Assembly: GCA_016490735.1 (NCBI GenBank)
Contig: JAEMWC010000951.1
Span: 242,501 to 306,500 of the forward strand
DNA from: Pachyseris speciosa
Lineage: Eukaryota > Cnidaria > Anthozoa > Scleractinia > Pachyseridae
DNA length: 64,000 nt
Reading direction: 5' to 3'
Translations under genes and position numbers: made by a program
Part shown: positions 45,843 to 56,581 of the stretch, in pieces
Layout of the letters: each line of letters starts with the position of its first letter
Numbering within the stretch: the stretch's first letter is position 1
Notes under the pieces: generated by a model
What the model was told of the DNA's origin: nothing
What the model saw: the letters and a program-made list of their open reading frames with translations, nothing else
The model's database searches: none

Positions 45843-47255
45843 CCGGTTCCTGGAAAGCCGATTAACGCTAATCAACGGATAAATCCCGCTAATCGAGGAG
45901 TAAAATTTATCCTTCGGTTAGATTCTGTTCACAAAGCACGATTAGCACTATCCTAAGGATGAACTAACGGTTAAATTTTGGCCTAGCGAGGCGGATTTAC
46001 TCACTAACCGCGGAATAAAATTTGTTGAAACAAAAATAAACCGTTTGTGAATTTGGCGCAGGAAATAATGGAAAAAGACTTATACCACAAATAATACGTC
46101 TTGGAGACTTTGACGACCAAGAGCTTCCAGTCTGTTTAAATTCAGGAGAGTATAAATCAAATTTTCCGCAGAAAATAGTCATCTACAGTGAACGATGTCA
46201 AACCGAGGCGGGAAAACACGGAAGTCTTACATTTTTTTTTTCTTACTAAAAAGTTAACTTGTAAGCTTAAACAATCACAACAACACCGTGAACGAACTCT
46301 TTTGAACGATAACGATTTAAAGATAAATAGCTAATCTATTCTACCAGAGGCTTCACGGAGCAGAAAGTAAGCATAAGCTTCAGTAAGACCCATAAAACGT
46401 TTAGTTATGCAGCTGAGTTATGCCCAACGCGAGAATTAAACAACAAGCGCCACGTCGACTATAAAAAATGTTCCACCACTTGCGTTTGTGTATTGAGGAA
46501 TCCAAAAATTATAATCAAAATTCTTGCACCAAACTGTATTAGAAAGGACATAAAAGCATATAAATTGGCATTTTTCTAAACTGAACATCACCTTATCGAT
46601 CTGAAAAAGAGAATTTTATTTTATCTCTGTACGCATTCAATTGATTTAGAAACCTAACGGTGTTTCAAAATTTACAGCTTTAATATGCAGATTCAACCTA
46701 TACTTTCATGGCTAAAATTTGACGCTGAAAGAATCAAGAAGAGCTTAACTCACCCATTCCAGCCTATTCGGCTTACAAGTTTAATTTTTCGCTTTTGCTT
46801 TTTATAAATTAAACTTGAGGATTCTTGAAGTTTCCTTGACCGCCAACGCCGCCTTGCACGGAATCATTATATCCATTCCGTTTCCTTTTAACAATATCGT
46901 AAGAGTTTTTTTTTTCCGAAAATGCACCTTTTTTTCTTAAACTATGACACAAATAAGAAGGTTTGATTAACAAACTTTATGACGCCAATCTTTCAGTCAG
47001 ACTCTCCGAGTTCGTGCACACCTTCGGTTCTTCACTTCGCATTTTCCTGGAAATCGTCATTTTCGCGCGCGTTTGCTTGTGAATAACCGGTCTGACTGGT
47101 TTATCCCGAGTTTAAAAGAGGGAGAGTTAATCGAAGGATAAATCTGTTTTGAGGAATGCCTTTTTATTCCCTGATTAGCTATCCTGGGATCAATAAATTT
47201 AATCTTGAATTAACCCTTAATCGAGAGATAGTTTAATCGGCTTTCCAGGAACCGG
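45843..47255. mobile_element. 1.4-kb transposon with perfect 23-bp TIRs
   Basis: CCGGTTCCTGGAAAGCCGATTAA (23 bp; split here as CCGGTTCCTGGAAAG and CCGATTAA) at 45843-45865 is exactly mirrored at 47233-47255. Subterminal sequences diverge but repeat TTTATCC/GGATAAA phrases. No transposase frame is visible, so it is non-autonomous. Confidence 0.88.
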
Positions 47256-47883
47256 TCCTGGTCGACATTTGTCTTGCTCATCTCTCCTATATCTTGTTTC
47301 TGACCAGGTTTCGTGTGACAATGTTCCACTCCATCAAAATAAATCGAAATTGTGTCTTCATTTTGATGAAATTCGCACATGGTTCTGTTGTTTTGATGGA
47401 TTACAAATTCAGTTCCTACGTGAAAGCCGTTCCTCCCGCTTTGAACAATGATTGAATTTTTATTTTACGAAACCACTGCCATTTATAACCCTTCAGAACA
47501 AATAAACTTGGCACTTTTTGCAAAAGGACCCTAAAGTGAAGCTTCCAAGTTGTCCTCGGACCGTTTTATTTAATTTATTCGACTTTGCACAGAAACGTTA
47601 GAACACAACCAAAGGTTTTCACACCGTTTTTTGATTCGTCATGTGGTGGCCAAATTTTCCTTTTTTGGGTTTTCTCTTTCTCTGGGTTCCTTTAGTATCG
47701 CTTTTTTTTTTTTTAAGATACTGAATAATGCGTTGTAGAGTAATTTTCAATAAAACAAGTATTGTACTTGGCCTTGCAGGATATGAAATGGCTTTAACCA
47801 ACTCGGCGCTACGCGCTTTGTTGGTTATTTATCACTTCACATCCTGCACGCCCTCGTAGAATAATGCAAAACAAAAACACCAA
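47256..47883. other. No gene recognised
   Basis: Nothing supported. Confidence 0.4.
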
Positions 47884-48244
47884 TCATGAGCTGTTTTGTC
47901 AAGGTTCTAAAAACCTTTATTTTGTTATACGAGCTCTATGTAGATGTAATGGTAGACTTCGTTGTCATTTTGAAGAACTAGTTATGTTTTCACACCGGTA
48001 GTTAGTCCCTGTGGAGGAAAGAGGAAAGGAAGAGGGGAATCGGGCGCCTTAATGAAACCCGTCGGGAGAGAGTGCACATGCTCTCTCCCCTTTCTAACGT
48101 CTGGCTAATGAGAATTTGCTTTTTGTTTTGAAACAAGTAATTTAGGAAGGCTTCTCTGTCGTATTCGTGCAGAGATATGTTATTTCATTTTATTTTCGTC
48201 ATTATTACGTTCATTAATAACTACTTAATAAGCGAGAGTGAGGT

Positions 48245-48340
48245 CGTTACGGGAAAATCTCAAACTGAGGCTAATCCGTATTGACCGAGCGATAGCGAGG
48301 TCAATACAGCTAGGCCGATGTTTGAGATTTTCCCGTAACG
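48245..48340. mobile_element. Small foldback, 96 bp
   Basis: CGTTACGGGAAAATCTCAAA at 48245 is mirrored by TTTGAGATTTTCCCGTAACG ending at 48340; arms also contain GTATTGACC / GGTCAATAC. Confidence 0.88.
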
Positions 48341-48367
48341 GCCGAACGGTCGAAGGTATTAAATTGT

Positions 48368-48791
48368 TTATTATATGGCTGATAAAACGGTTCTGAAGAA
48401 AATAAAAACCTTAGTTCAAGCGGAAGTCGTCACTTCACATCCGGTAATGCGCGCGCTGTTATTTTGTCTGTTTATTCATCGTTTCAAACCCAGTTCAAAA
48501 TTAAACTAACAGTTTTCCTGGTCGTGATGTCACTTTTTTTGCTCTAGTCGCAACAATTTTCAACGTAAAAAAAAAATAATAATAATAAATAAATTAAAAA
48601 CACACAGACACACACACACACACAAAACGAAACAAATAAGGCCTTCGGATAACCTTTGGTTTTCTCTTTCCTAATTAGTATAATCCGTAATCTGCCCGTG
48701 GCATTACGGGAAAATAATGCCCTGGTGCTTAGAAGCCCTCAGCCAATCAGAACGCTCGTTATATCGGCTACAGACACTAGCCATATAATAA
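48368..48791. mobile_element. Probable MITE with TTATTATATGGCT ends
   Basis: TTATTATATGGCT at 48368 is mirrored by AGCCATATAATAA at 48779-48791. It lies where the intron upstream of Ig exon 2 is longer than its counterpart upstream of Ig exon 1, consistent with insertion after the duplication. Confidence 0.65.
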
Positions 48792-48980
48792 TTAGCAATA
48801 AAACACAAACAGCAGCGATAAACATGATATATTAACAGCGCATGTTATAATAAATATGCTCTTTATTATGTTTCTCACCGCTCTTTGTATTTTGTTCATT
48901 ATCCTAAGAGGCACGTGTTTGTGAATTAACTGTTTAATGCTTTGATCATGAGATGTTTTATTTCTTATCTTGGTTTTTAG

Positions 48981-49220
48981 TTTCCCCGAAGGTAGTTTTG
49001 CCGTGGACAGGTTCTTTGATTGCGTTTCCGGTGGGATACAAACTTTGGTGTTCAGCCATTGGAATTCCTCCTATAAACATTACATTAATAAGGGACTCAG
49101 CAATTGTCGCAAATGGGAAAAACTATGCAAGCATCCAAGAAAGCGAGGACGGCATCTACAAATGCCGGGCAAGTAGCGAGGATGGAACTGACGAGAGAGT
49201 AATTAAACTGATTATTAATG
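48981..49220 (+). CDS. Ig-like domain exon 2 of Ig/CUB gene
   Basis: A 240-bp exon after TTGGTTTTTAG, ending AATG|GTGAG, phase 1 at both ends. It is a paralogue of the exon at 28738: VSPKVVLPWTGSLIAFPVGY, KLWCSAIGIPPINITLIRDS, then SEDGIYKCRASSEDG. Both disulfide Cys and the canonical D-G-x-Y-x-C are present. The usual core Trp of the C strand is again missing. An Asn-x-Thr site (NIT) offers possible glycosylation. The domain can splice in frame to the CUB pair at 52.5-54.4 kb. The immediate upstream intron contains two MITEs absent from copy 1. Confidence 0.78.
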
Positions 49221-49389
49221 GTGAGAAAGATTGCGTCTAACTTTGGTCTTTTACTTTAACTGTTTAACATGTCTGTGATTTATTTATTTATTTAACTGTG
49301 TTCGCATCCGAAAGAGACTGAAATCGTATAACCTGAAACAACAACCACCAAAAAATACGTATGGACAGGGTGCTGGTTTGCTACGAAAG

Positions 49390-50260
49390 GAAGTTAAAGA
49401 CAGGTCTGCACGAACTCCAATATGGTTTTTGTCGCAGGTTGTGACGGCCCCACTGAGTGAATATCCTCTCTTGTTGATGGTAATTATTCTTGCCTATCGC
49501 AATAAAACAAGAGTCCTTCATAAAGGTGGCAACTGATGGTATCAAGTTCATGCAGAGAAAATAAAGATAAAATGTTAGTATCAATGGACGTCTGTACGCA
49601 AATATACCACATAGAAGGAACATATATAGTATGCAAGACATTCCACAATGATAACCGCTGACCACCGATCCCAAGACGCTTCCTAAGGGAACTGCTTGGC
49701 TTAATTCTAAAAGACAACCAATTCCGGTTTAGTGGGGAGAATTATCTCCAAACCAGGTGATGGGCTCCTACTCCAAACGCATGGAACCACTATGAGAACA
49801 AAGAAGGCAGTCTAATTTGCTAATATTTTTCATGATGGATATTGAAACAAAAGTATTACAATAAAGCGATATCAAGCCACGAGATCAAATGGAGACGTTA
49901 CATTGACGACGTTATCTCTCTTTGGGAGAGTGATAGAAAATACGTAGATCGTTTTATTGAACAAGCTTACGGATTCTACCCTTTTATCAAATATCAGAGA
50001 ACGAAATAACTTCCCTCTATACAGTGGCATTCAAAGGAAAAAAGATTCGACAACGATTCCAGCCCGGACACTGAAGCTCACTTCAAGCCGACTGAAACCA
50101 TCAAATATCCACACTCCACTTTGTGCCACTCACCAGGCGTAAAGTAATGGTTTCATTTAAAGAGAAAAAATCAGACTGCTAGAAAAAAACCCTTCTAAAA
50201 CAACATTTGAAGAGTGTCTTGTGAAATTCAAACAACGCCTCGGAGCAGGCAGCTATCCGA
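49390..50260 (+). pseudogene. Penelope-like RT fossil in intron
   Basis: In one frame EIKWRRYIDDVISLWESDRK (about 49883-49942) holds YIDD, the PLE RT catalytic motif. FIEQAYGFYPFIK and, after a stop and a short deletion, DTEAHFKPTETIKYPHSTLC follow in PLE order. Upstream pieces are degenerate (LVSMDV near 49580). Several stops and indels make it inactive. The counterpart downstream of Ig exon 1 is at 29290. Confidence 0.75.
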
Positions 50261-50274
50261 AAAGAGGGGGAGGA

Positions 50275-50402
50275 ACAGGAGGGTAAATCTCCCTCCTCCC
50301 TACGTTTTGTAGACAATTTCTCCCTCCTCCCAACTTTTTTGGGCCATTTCTCCCTTCTCCCCATTCTGCCCCCCACCCCCACCCCCCTCCCCCTTCCCCT
50401 TC
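50275..50402. repeat. C/T-rich low-complexity tract
   Basis: Repeated TTTCTCCCTCCTCCC phrases followed by a run of C-rich sequence to 50402; one strand almost purely pyrimidine. Confidence 0.85.
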
Positions 50403-51161
50403 TCACTTAACTGACTCTTGCAATCAGATCAGGACAATATTCCGGCTCTCTCATTGGAAAGAACCCAAACAGAAAATTGTCATGGTCCACCATACTGACC
50501 AGAGTCAAGCCAAAGGGATCGATCTAAAACTCACCTAATACCCTTAGGGGTCCTTTAGAGGCACTATTCGGACTATTCTTAAGTCAGTACGTGTAAACCA
50601 GCAGTAGATCGCGTCTCTTTTCAAACCATTCAAGGTTAAATCTTTTCATTTTTGAAAGTAATTGACTCTATATACTGAGAGTGTGGATGGGGGATGCTGG
50701 AATTACAACTATCGGTTAAATTTTCTGCCATTTCTCAGCTGACAGTTAAAATTTTGGCCGTTTCTCAGCATAAGTGAGGATTTTATAGATCTCAGTTAAC
50801 TTTTCTTTTTAATTTTACTAATTTCACATTAATGACATTTTTAAGAAGTTGGAGCTTAAATTAATTAGTATCAAAGACCTCTAGACGCTTTTCGAAGAAC
50901 ATATGAGTGTTTTCCATATCTTCCGAGAACCGTCAAACAAACAAGATACATTCGGACAATTTCAGTAAATTCACTCAATGCCATGACCTTTCGTCACGAA
51001 GCTTTCCAAGAATGCCCTCTACGCCTTATTGACTCCAGTTAACCGTAGTGGTTTTTGCTTTTTTAAAACTTCGTGGGTTTGTGTAATGCTTCAGTCTACG
51101 TGTGAGCAGGCTTGTGTGAGAGTTTGATATTTCAAACGGTCTCTTATGTTGTTCAAAATTG
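50403..51161. other. No gene recognised
   Basis: Intron between Ig exon 2 and CUB copy 2 in the proposed gene; no exon-like ORF. Confidence 0.4.
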
Positions 51162-51458
51162 ACAGTCGAATCTCTATAGCGTGTTCCAGCTGCCATAACC
51201 TCTTACCAGCTCTTTAGCGTACAGTACAAAAAAGGGCCACGTAACCTGATAAGTACCGCGTATCATCAGTCCGTACAGTATCATTTGATGAAAAGGAAAA
51301 TAAACTGTCTGCAGAGTTAAAAGCGAACGATGTACAAACTGATGTACTTTCCAACCCCACACCAAAAAAAAAATAAACTGTTGTCACATTACACGCCTAC
51401 CTCCCCACAATGGTCACTTACCTCTCCCCCCAAGGTAGCAGTCAGTAGAGAGGTGCGA
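51162..51458. mobile_element. Pogo/Tigger-like MITE
   Basis: CAGTCGAATCTCTATAGCG at about 51163 and AGAGAGGTGCGACTG at about 51443 are inverted ends of CAGTCG-A/C-A-T/C-CTCT type. Internal sequence is non-coding. Confidence 0.5.
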
Positions 51459-51912
51459 CTGTAGTAATACAAGTTTTCTGTTGTTGTTGTTGTTTTTATC
51501 CGCACCTGAAATTAAATGTCTCGTAATTCTCGAGTTGCATTGTGTAAAGGCAGTGTTTATGAGTTGTGTAAATTTTAGTGTTTTTTTTTTTGTACAATTC
51601 ACTGCTTTTTGTCTTGTACTAAAGTATTGTAGGATTGTTAGATTGTTATTTTGAAGTTAATGATGCCTATTGAAAAAAATAAAATCACCTAAATCTTTCA
51701 CACTTCTTTATTTTTTTAGTCGATTAATGTAGTCACGAACAAAATCATTTTATAAAAATATAGTAGTCTAATTGCTGGATACTTCGTACGAGTCACGCCT
51801 TTAACCTTTCTTCGGGACTTTCTCTAAAAAAAAAGAACCTAACGGTAGACAGTACTCAGCAGTATGACAATGAAAATGAATTGTTTTCAATCCTCATCAC
51901 GAATATGTTATT

Positions 51913-51942
51913 CTGTTGTTGTTGTTGTTGTTGTTGTTGTTT
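51913..51942. repeat. (GTT)n microsatellite
   Basis: Ten GTT units; the corresponding site in the other copy (37749-37780) is GTT then GCT repeats. Confidence 0.9.
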
Positions 51943-52102
51943 TCCCTCTTTCAGGGGGACTTAGTCGAGTGCTAACACGCTCACACATTTTTCTATTAAC
52001 ACAGTTAAATACTTTTTCGCACATTTCTGAACAGCTGTATGGCATTCTAATGAATGAATTATCCTATACGTTGTTAAATATTATTTGAAAATCACCAGAT
52101 CA

Positions 52103-52247
52103 GGCCCCAGTTGTTCAAAAGAGTAGATACTCTTTCCAGCGGATAAGTCGCTACCCAGCGGATAAAATGTACTGCGACTGAACTTTGCGACCGATAGATT
52201 TTCTCCGCCGGATGGCGAGTTATCCGCTCTTTGAACAACTGGGGTCA
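52103..52247. mobile_element. MITE with GTTGTTCAAA-type ends, copy B
   Basis: GGCCCCAGTTGTTCAAAAGAG at about 52103 is mirrored by CTCTTTGAACAACTGGGGTC ending at 52247; inner CGGATAAGTCGCTACCC and GGATGGCGAGTTATCC. Confidence 0.82.
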
Positions 52248-52456
52248 GGAGGACAGTTGTGACGTTTGTTCTGAGTACTCTCCGTAACTGACTGACTATC
52301 CCGGTCCCGCGGGTTATCCCTTGTTTACTATCGACACAATTTCTATTAGTGATCATCAATTTCATTTCTGCGGTCAGGTTGCTTCTTTGTATTCTGCGTT
52401 TTAGTGGAAGACTCAGAATAGATATTAACCGTATTGTACCATCGTTGTTTGTATAG

Positions 52457-52613
52457 AATGTGGTGTCGTGGTAAACAATTCGTTGTCAAGTCCTGGCTAT
52501 CCATTTCGTGAGTATCAGCCCAATAAGCATTGTACGTACTGGGTTCCAGTTCCAGAGGGCAATTCATTGATGATTGACTTTGAACTTGATCTGCAAAATC
52601 ACGCCTCATGCAG
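52457..52613 (+). CDS. CUB domain, first-half exon, copy 2
   Basis: Exon after TTGTATAG, ending CAG|GTAATT, phases 1 and 2 as in copy 1, one codon longer. It reads (E)CGVVVNNSLSSPGYPFREYQ, KHCTYWVPVPEG and LMIDFELDLQNHASC. Three of the four CUB cysteines are here. Replacements relative to copy 1 (for example REYQ for YYQ, Q for E) are mostly conservative and the frame is open, so it looks like a maintained coding exon. Confidence 0.85.
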
Positions 52614-53374
52614 GTAATTATAACTAAGGGTAACTATAAAGTTAACATGAAATACGCTCTACTGATGTTATTCATCTGGGGCCGGTTGTTAGACAGCCGA
52701 TGAACTTTTATTGACGATTAAAAAAGTATACATCTCGCACACGTTGAAAATATCCTTTACAGCTGCTTTTATGCGAAGAGTAAAAACAGAATGCCTAAGC
52801 CAAAACTGATGAGGGGCAAAAATGTATTAATCTATTATAAAAATCCACGAAAATAAGTAATTACACTACTGTATCAAAGGTTCAACTGCTAAATCCTGCG
52901 TTACTGCTTACACGTGCTTTGAACAACTGGCTGCCAAATGCACAAAACATTCTGAACATTCTCGAATCACAACTTATGTTTATTGGAAGACGTGACGTTA
53001 GTAACCAAAGATTGAAACTTAAATCAATGCAAATAATAAAAAGAATGGTAAATAAACAACGACAACAACAAAAACTCACACACACCACGCACAGATTTGA
53101 AAATACCAGTCAACATATACCAGTCAACGTATTGGATCCTTTAGGGATCTGACGCGATGTACCATAACTTACCGATAGCCTCGCAGTATGCCGAACATTC
53201 CTAACTCATAGGAAATTAGAAAAGAACTATTAATAAATGGTCTTCAAAAACTACAACTATTGATAAAAATCTGAAGATATGAATGATCATAGCAGTTATG
53301 AACACTTCTTCAGTGGCCATTATGCACCACTCACGGGTATATTACGAACCAACAAAATCAACCAGCTCCCAGTT

Positions 53375-53446
53375 GGCTTGTTAGCTCAGTTGGTAGAGCA
53401 CTGCACCGGTATCGCAGACGTCATGGGTTCGACTCCCGTACAAGCC
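53375..53446 (+). tRNA. tRNA-Thr-like sequence inside CUB intron, copy B
   Basis: Acceptor GGCTTGT/ACAAGCC, A box TTAGCTCAGTTGG and B box GGGTTCGACTCC are all intact. The anticodon stem CTGCA/CGCAG has one A-C mismatch, the loop CCGGTAT gives GGT (Thr), and C replaces U33. Duplicated from the same insertion as 39159. Confidence 0.5.
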
Positions 53447-53696
53447 AGAATTTTCTTTTCAGGCTTTGTTTTCACTACTGCTTAAATAGTGTTCATGACT
53501 GCCAGCAATGACAATTTAATTATCTTCATTCTTCAATCCGCAGTTCAAATATATGATTTTTATATATTCATTCATAAAATGATAAAATTCTGTTCCACAG
53601 GCTCACTATTGAGAAAAATAGCCCGGCATAGCCTACCGGTGAAATGTTGCCGTATTGTTTCTATTGAATTGTTTAGTTGATACTTTTATTGCTGCA

Positions 53697-53870
53697 ATGG
53701 AGCGTTTTTATTCACGCGACTACCCGCCATATTGGTTTACTGAAACTAAAGAAAGTATCTGCATAGAGTTCAATTCTCAGAGGCTTAGTTTGAGACACCA
53801 GCATGGTCATCGTTTCTTTGTTTGGAACACCAACATGGCCGCCGTGACGTCATGTGAAAACACTCTGCAG
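53697..53870. repeat. Dispersed repeat with CAACATGGCCGCC/TGACGTCATG block in CUB intron, copy B
   Basis: Same repeat as at 39484. Here the end reads CAACATGGCCGCC then GTGACGTCATGTG (TGACGTCA at 53845-53852), a YY1-like site beside a CRE. Confidence 0.55.
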
Positions 53871-54233
53871 CGTTTGGTTTGTCGATCGGTTCTGTGTTCT
53901 CAACAAGCAGTACGGATGCAGTGGCCATTTCCAAGGTTCATCCCAATGCCGTAAAAGAGTCCGATAAGAGATAAGTAATGCAGGAAAAAAGAGTTGTTGA
54001 ATAAAAGGGTATATATACTTCGCCATCAGAAATCCTTCAGCACTAAGCGATTGATGACCTTACACAACACCTCTCAATTATCCACTGACCCGCCCCTCAC
54101 CCCCTGATCTTGAGCTGTACGTAAAGGAAATAACGTACCTGCTTCAGATAACAAATATGTCTAACTTGGTCTTGTTTATTTAAAGTACTGCGGGCCCCTT
54201 CTAGCGTACTTAACACTAATGTTTTCTTCACAG

Positions 54234-54430
54234 CAATGATTATTTGAAGATTACTGATGAGAAGGGCAAGTCATTTGGTGTTTACTGTGGTACGAAGACT
54301 GGGGAAACTGTTGAAGTGACTGGAGAATATGCAGTAATAATATTCCACTCTAACAGGCGGTATAAAGAAGGAAAAGGATTTCGGATGCTTTTCCGTATCA
54401 AGGAGAGCGGATCAAGTTCAACAAAAATAG
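54234..54430 (+). CDS. CUB domain, second-half exon, copy 2
   Basis: Exon after TTTTCTTCACAG, phase 2 in, ending ATA G|GTAGGA in phase 1. It encodes (S)NDYLKITDEKGKSFGVYCG, TKTGETVEVTGEYAVIIFHS, then KEGKGFRMLFRIKESGSSST. It supplies the fourth Cys and the Asp of the calcium-site motif, with one residue inserted relative to copy 1 (NRRYK for NWYR). No disruption. The reading frame continues past the donor only a few codons. Confidence 0.85.
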
Positions 54431-54613
54431 GTAGGACAAATGACAGGTAATAAATAAATGGATGTGGCTGTACTTTTCTCTTTTGAAGCAAAAGCTTTTT
54501 CATAGAGGGATCCATAGAATTTGCAAGGAATTGTGATTGCCATAGTAATATCGCGGAAAACTTGAAATTGTCGGTGAGGGCAAAACAAAAACTAATATTT
54601 CTTGTGCAAGCAG

Positions 54614-54688
54614 GCTTAGATAGCAGAATATCTGTTACCAATATACCTGCGAGTCCTGCATCTCCGATGAACAAAATATCCCAAGAGG
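54614..54688 (+). CDS. Possible Ser/Pro linker exon, copy 2 (tentative)
   Basis: Counterpart of 40397-40471: GCAAGCAG acceptor, LDSRISVTNIPASPASPMNK frame, weak G|GTCATA donor, phase 1-1. Here the read-through frame stays open for 59 more codons, unlike copy 1. Retention of the frame in both copies is the only support. Confidence 0.3.
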
Positions 54689-54930
54689 GTCATAATGACT
54701 TCCGGCTGAGTCCATCTGAACACAAATACCTATTTTCTGACTGTACTTTTCTTTTTGAAGATAAAAAGCGTTTCATAGAGGGATCCATAAAATTTGCAAT
54801 TAATTGTCGTTGCTATAATAATATCGCGGAAATTTTGCGGAAATCTTGTGCATGCAGGCTTAAATAACAAATATCAGTTACTAATATTCTTGAATTCAAT
54901 TCATAAAATTTCATAAGAGAGTCATAAATG

Positions 54931-55443
54931 ACTTATGACTGAGTTCAACTGCTATAGCCGTTTGGTCTACGTGTACCAGAAAATCTTTTCAAACTGTGCA
55001 CTCCTCGTGAAAGACTCTTCCCTCGTAAGTGATGAACCTTGTTGTACTCGGTGGATTGAACAAGCTTTTAGCTCCTTCCAAAGCTCGTCATTCTTAAACA
55101 CTGAATCGGTTGTGACAGTTTAAAAACCATCTTTTGAAAAACTTATATCACACATGACCATGCACATAGATCATGATGCTGATGTCACACTAGGCTGAGG
55201 TAAATCAAAAAATAATGGAGAATTCACATTGCTCCGGTCATTCCAGATATTGCTGACTAATGTGAAAACACTAAATTCACTGATCGCTCCGATCATCTGG
55301 GATGGTCGAAGATAAATCGGAAAAACTGGAAGTGTTTCTTTACAGCAAACGTACTGGAAAATAGAACACCTCACTTCAAGAGTACGGAAAACTACATGCT
55401 ATCATCTTTCAACACTTCTAGACTTAAATGAAGCCCAGGGCCC
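54931..55443. other. No gene recognised
   Basis: No further Ig or CUB exon seen after copy 2 within the window. Confidence 0.4.
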
Positions 55444-55550
55444 AGTTGCTCGAAGCATGGTTAGCGCTAACCAGGGGTAAACATCGTGAAAGCCTATAGG
55501 TTTTAATACATCTTAACCAATGGTTAGCGCTAACCATGCTTCGAGCAACT
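55444..55550. mobile_element. 107-bp foldback with 30-bp perfect arms
   Basis: AGTTGCTCGAAGCATGGTTA at 55444 (continuing GCGCTAACCA) is exactly mirrored to AACCATGCTTCGAGCAACT ending at 55550. Loop of about 47 bp. Confidence 0.93.
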
Positions 55551-56158
55551 CAGCCTAGAATTTTATGTTTTGGTTATACTTTAAGTTGATAGTCTTTTCA
55601 TAAGCATGTCGCGGCAAACGCATGCAGCGTCTAGGAAATACAGTACAATACTGTGGTTGTACATGTAGTAAAAGAGTTTTCCCGGCGGAACTTGAAAGTC
55701 TAATGCAATAACTTAGTCCTGGAATACTTGTTTAGTTACTGAGCCTATTCTGCCGAGCTTGTTTTGTTTCTTTGTTTGTTTTCTCTGTTTATTTTTTAAG
55801 GGGCATTTCGTGCATCTCACTCACATCATGCAGCTTTAAACCTAAAATGCGATTAAAGCTTTGAAAGTTAAACCCCGCAGGTATAAATCACATCCAAAAC
55901 TGTCTTCCAGGAATTACGTCATCGTTTCCGTAACGCCGCCATCTGATCTGGCATTTCCGATTTTCCAAAATCTCTCAATGAAACCTTATCAAATTGGAAG
56001 TCATATCAACAGTGGTATTGGACAAAAGCAAATGAATTATGTACAAATTCAAATATCGCGAAAAAGAAACTCAATTCTTTTGTTAAAAATAATAAAATAG
56101 CATTGCTGCGAAATTGTATTCGTCGAAGCGATGAAAGTACTACTCAGCATCATTTTCG
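55551..56158. other. No gene recognised
   Basis: A 79-codon ORF at 55861 has no recognisable domain. Confidence 0.4.
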
Positions 56159-56302
56159 TAACAGGAAAAAGCCTCATTTGCATATACTCTCAACACACCA
56201 ATTTGCATATGCGACTACAAAACTAGACTGAAAACTAGTTTTGTAGTCGCATATACAAATTGGTGTGTTAAGAGTATATGCAAATGTGGCTTTTTCCTGT
56301 TA
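56159..56302. mobile_element. 144-bp foldback, almost full-length hairpin
   Basis: TAACAGGAAAAAGCC at 56159 is mirrored by GGCTTTTTCCTGTTA ending at 56302; arms of about 65 bp (TTTGTAGTCGCATAT / ATATGCGACTACAAA) meet at ACTAGACTGAAAACTAG. Confidence 0.93.
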
Positions 56303-56577
56303 AAAATGATAATAAAATAGCAAATTTAAAAAAAAGGCATTCAAAATCCGGTTGCCGTGGAGACATCCTGACGGAAACACTCAAATATAACATAATGCTG
56401 TTACTAGATACGTTTTAGTTGAACACGTTTAATTTGGTGCTGTCTCCTCAAATATTTAAAGCAAAATGGTGAAAATGCCCCAGCTTGGTAGTCTGTTGAA
56501 ATTAAGGGGTATGACGCATGGCATTTTATTTATTTGGGATTGCGTATAAGCGATTAATTAAAAGTACATGCGCCAAC
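56303..56577. other. No gene recognised
   Basis: Nothing supported. Confidence 0.4.
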
Positions 56578-56581
56578 TACA

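Larger units (their letters stand above)
51535..54860 (+). repeat. Segmental duplication, copy B (CUB exons and introns)
   Basis: Partner of 37376-40640, collinear throughout. Differences include a (GTT)n tract (51913-51942) in place of a TTG/CTG tract. A second, decayed copy of the linker-region block at about 54740-54930 is more complete here than in copy A. Confidence 0.9.
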
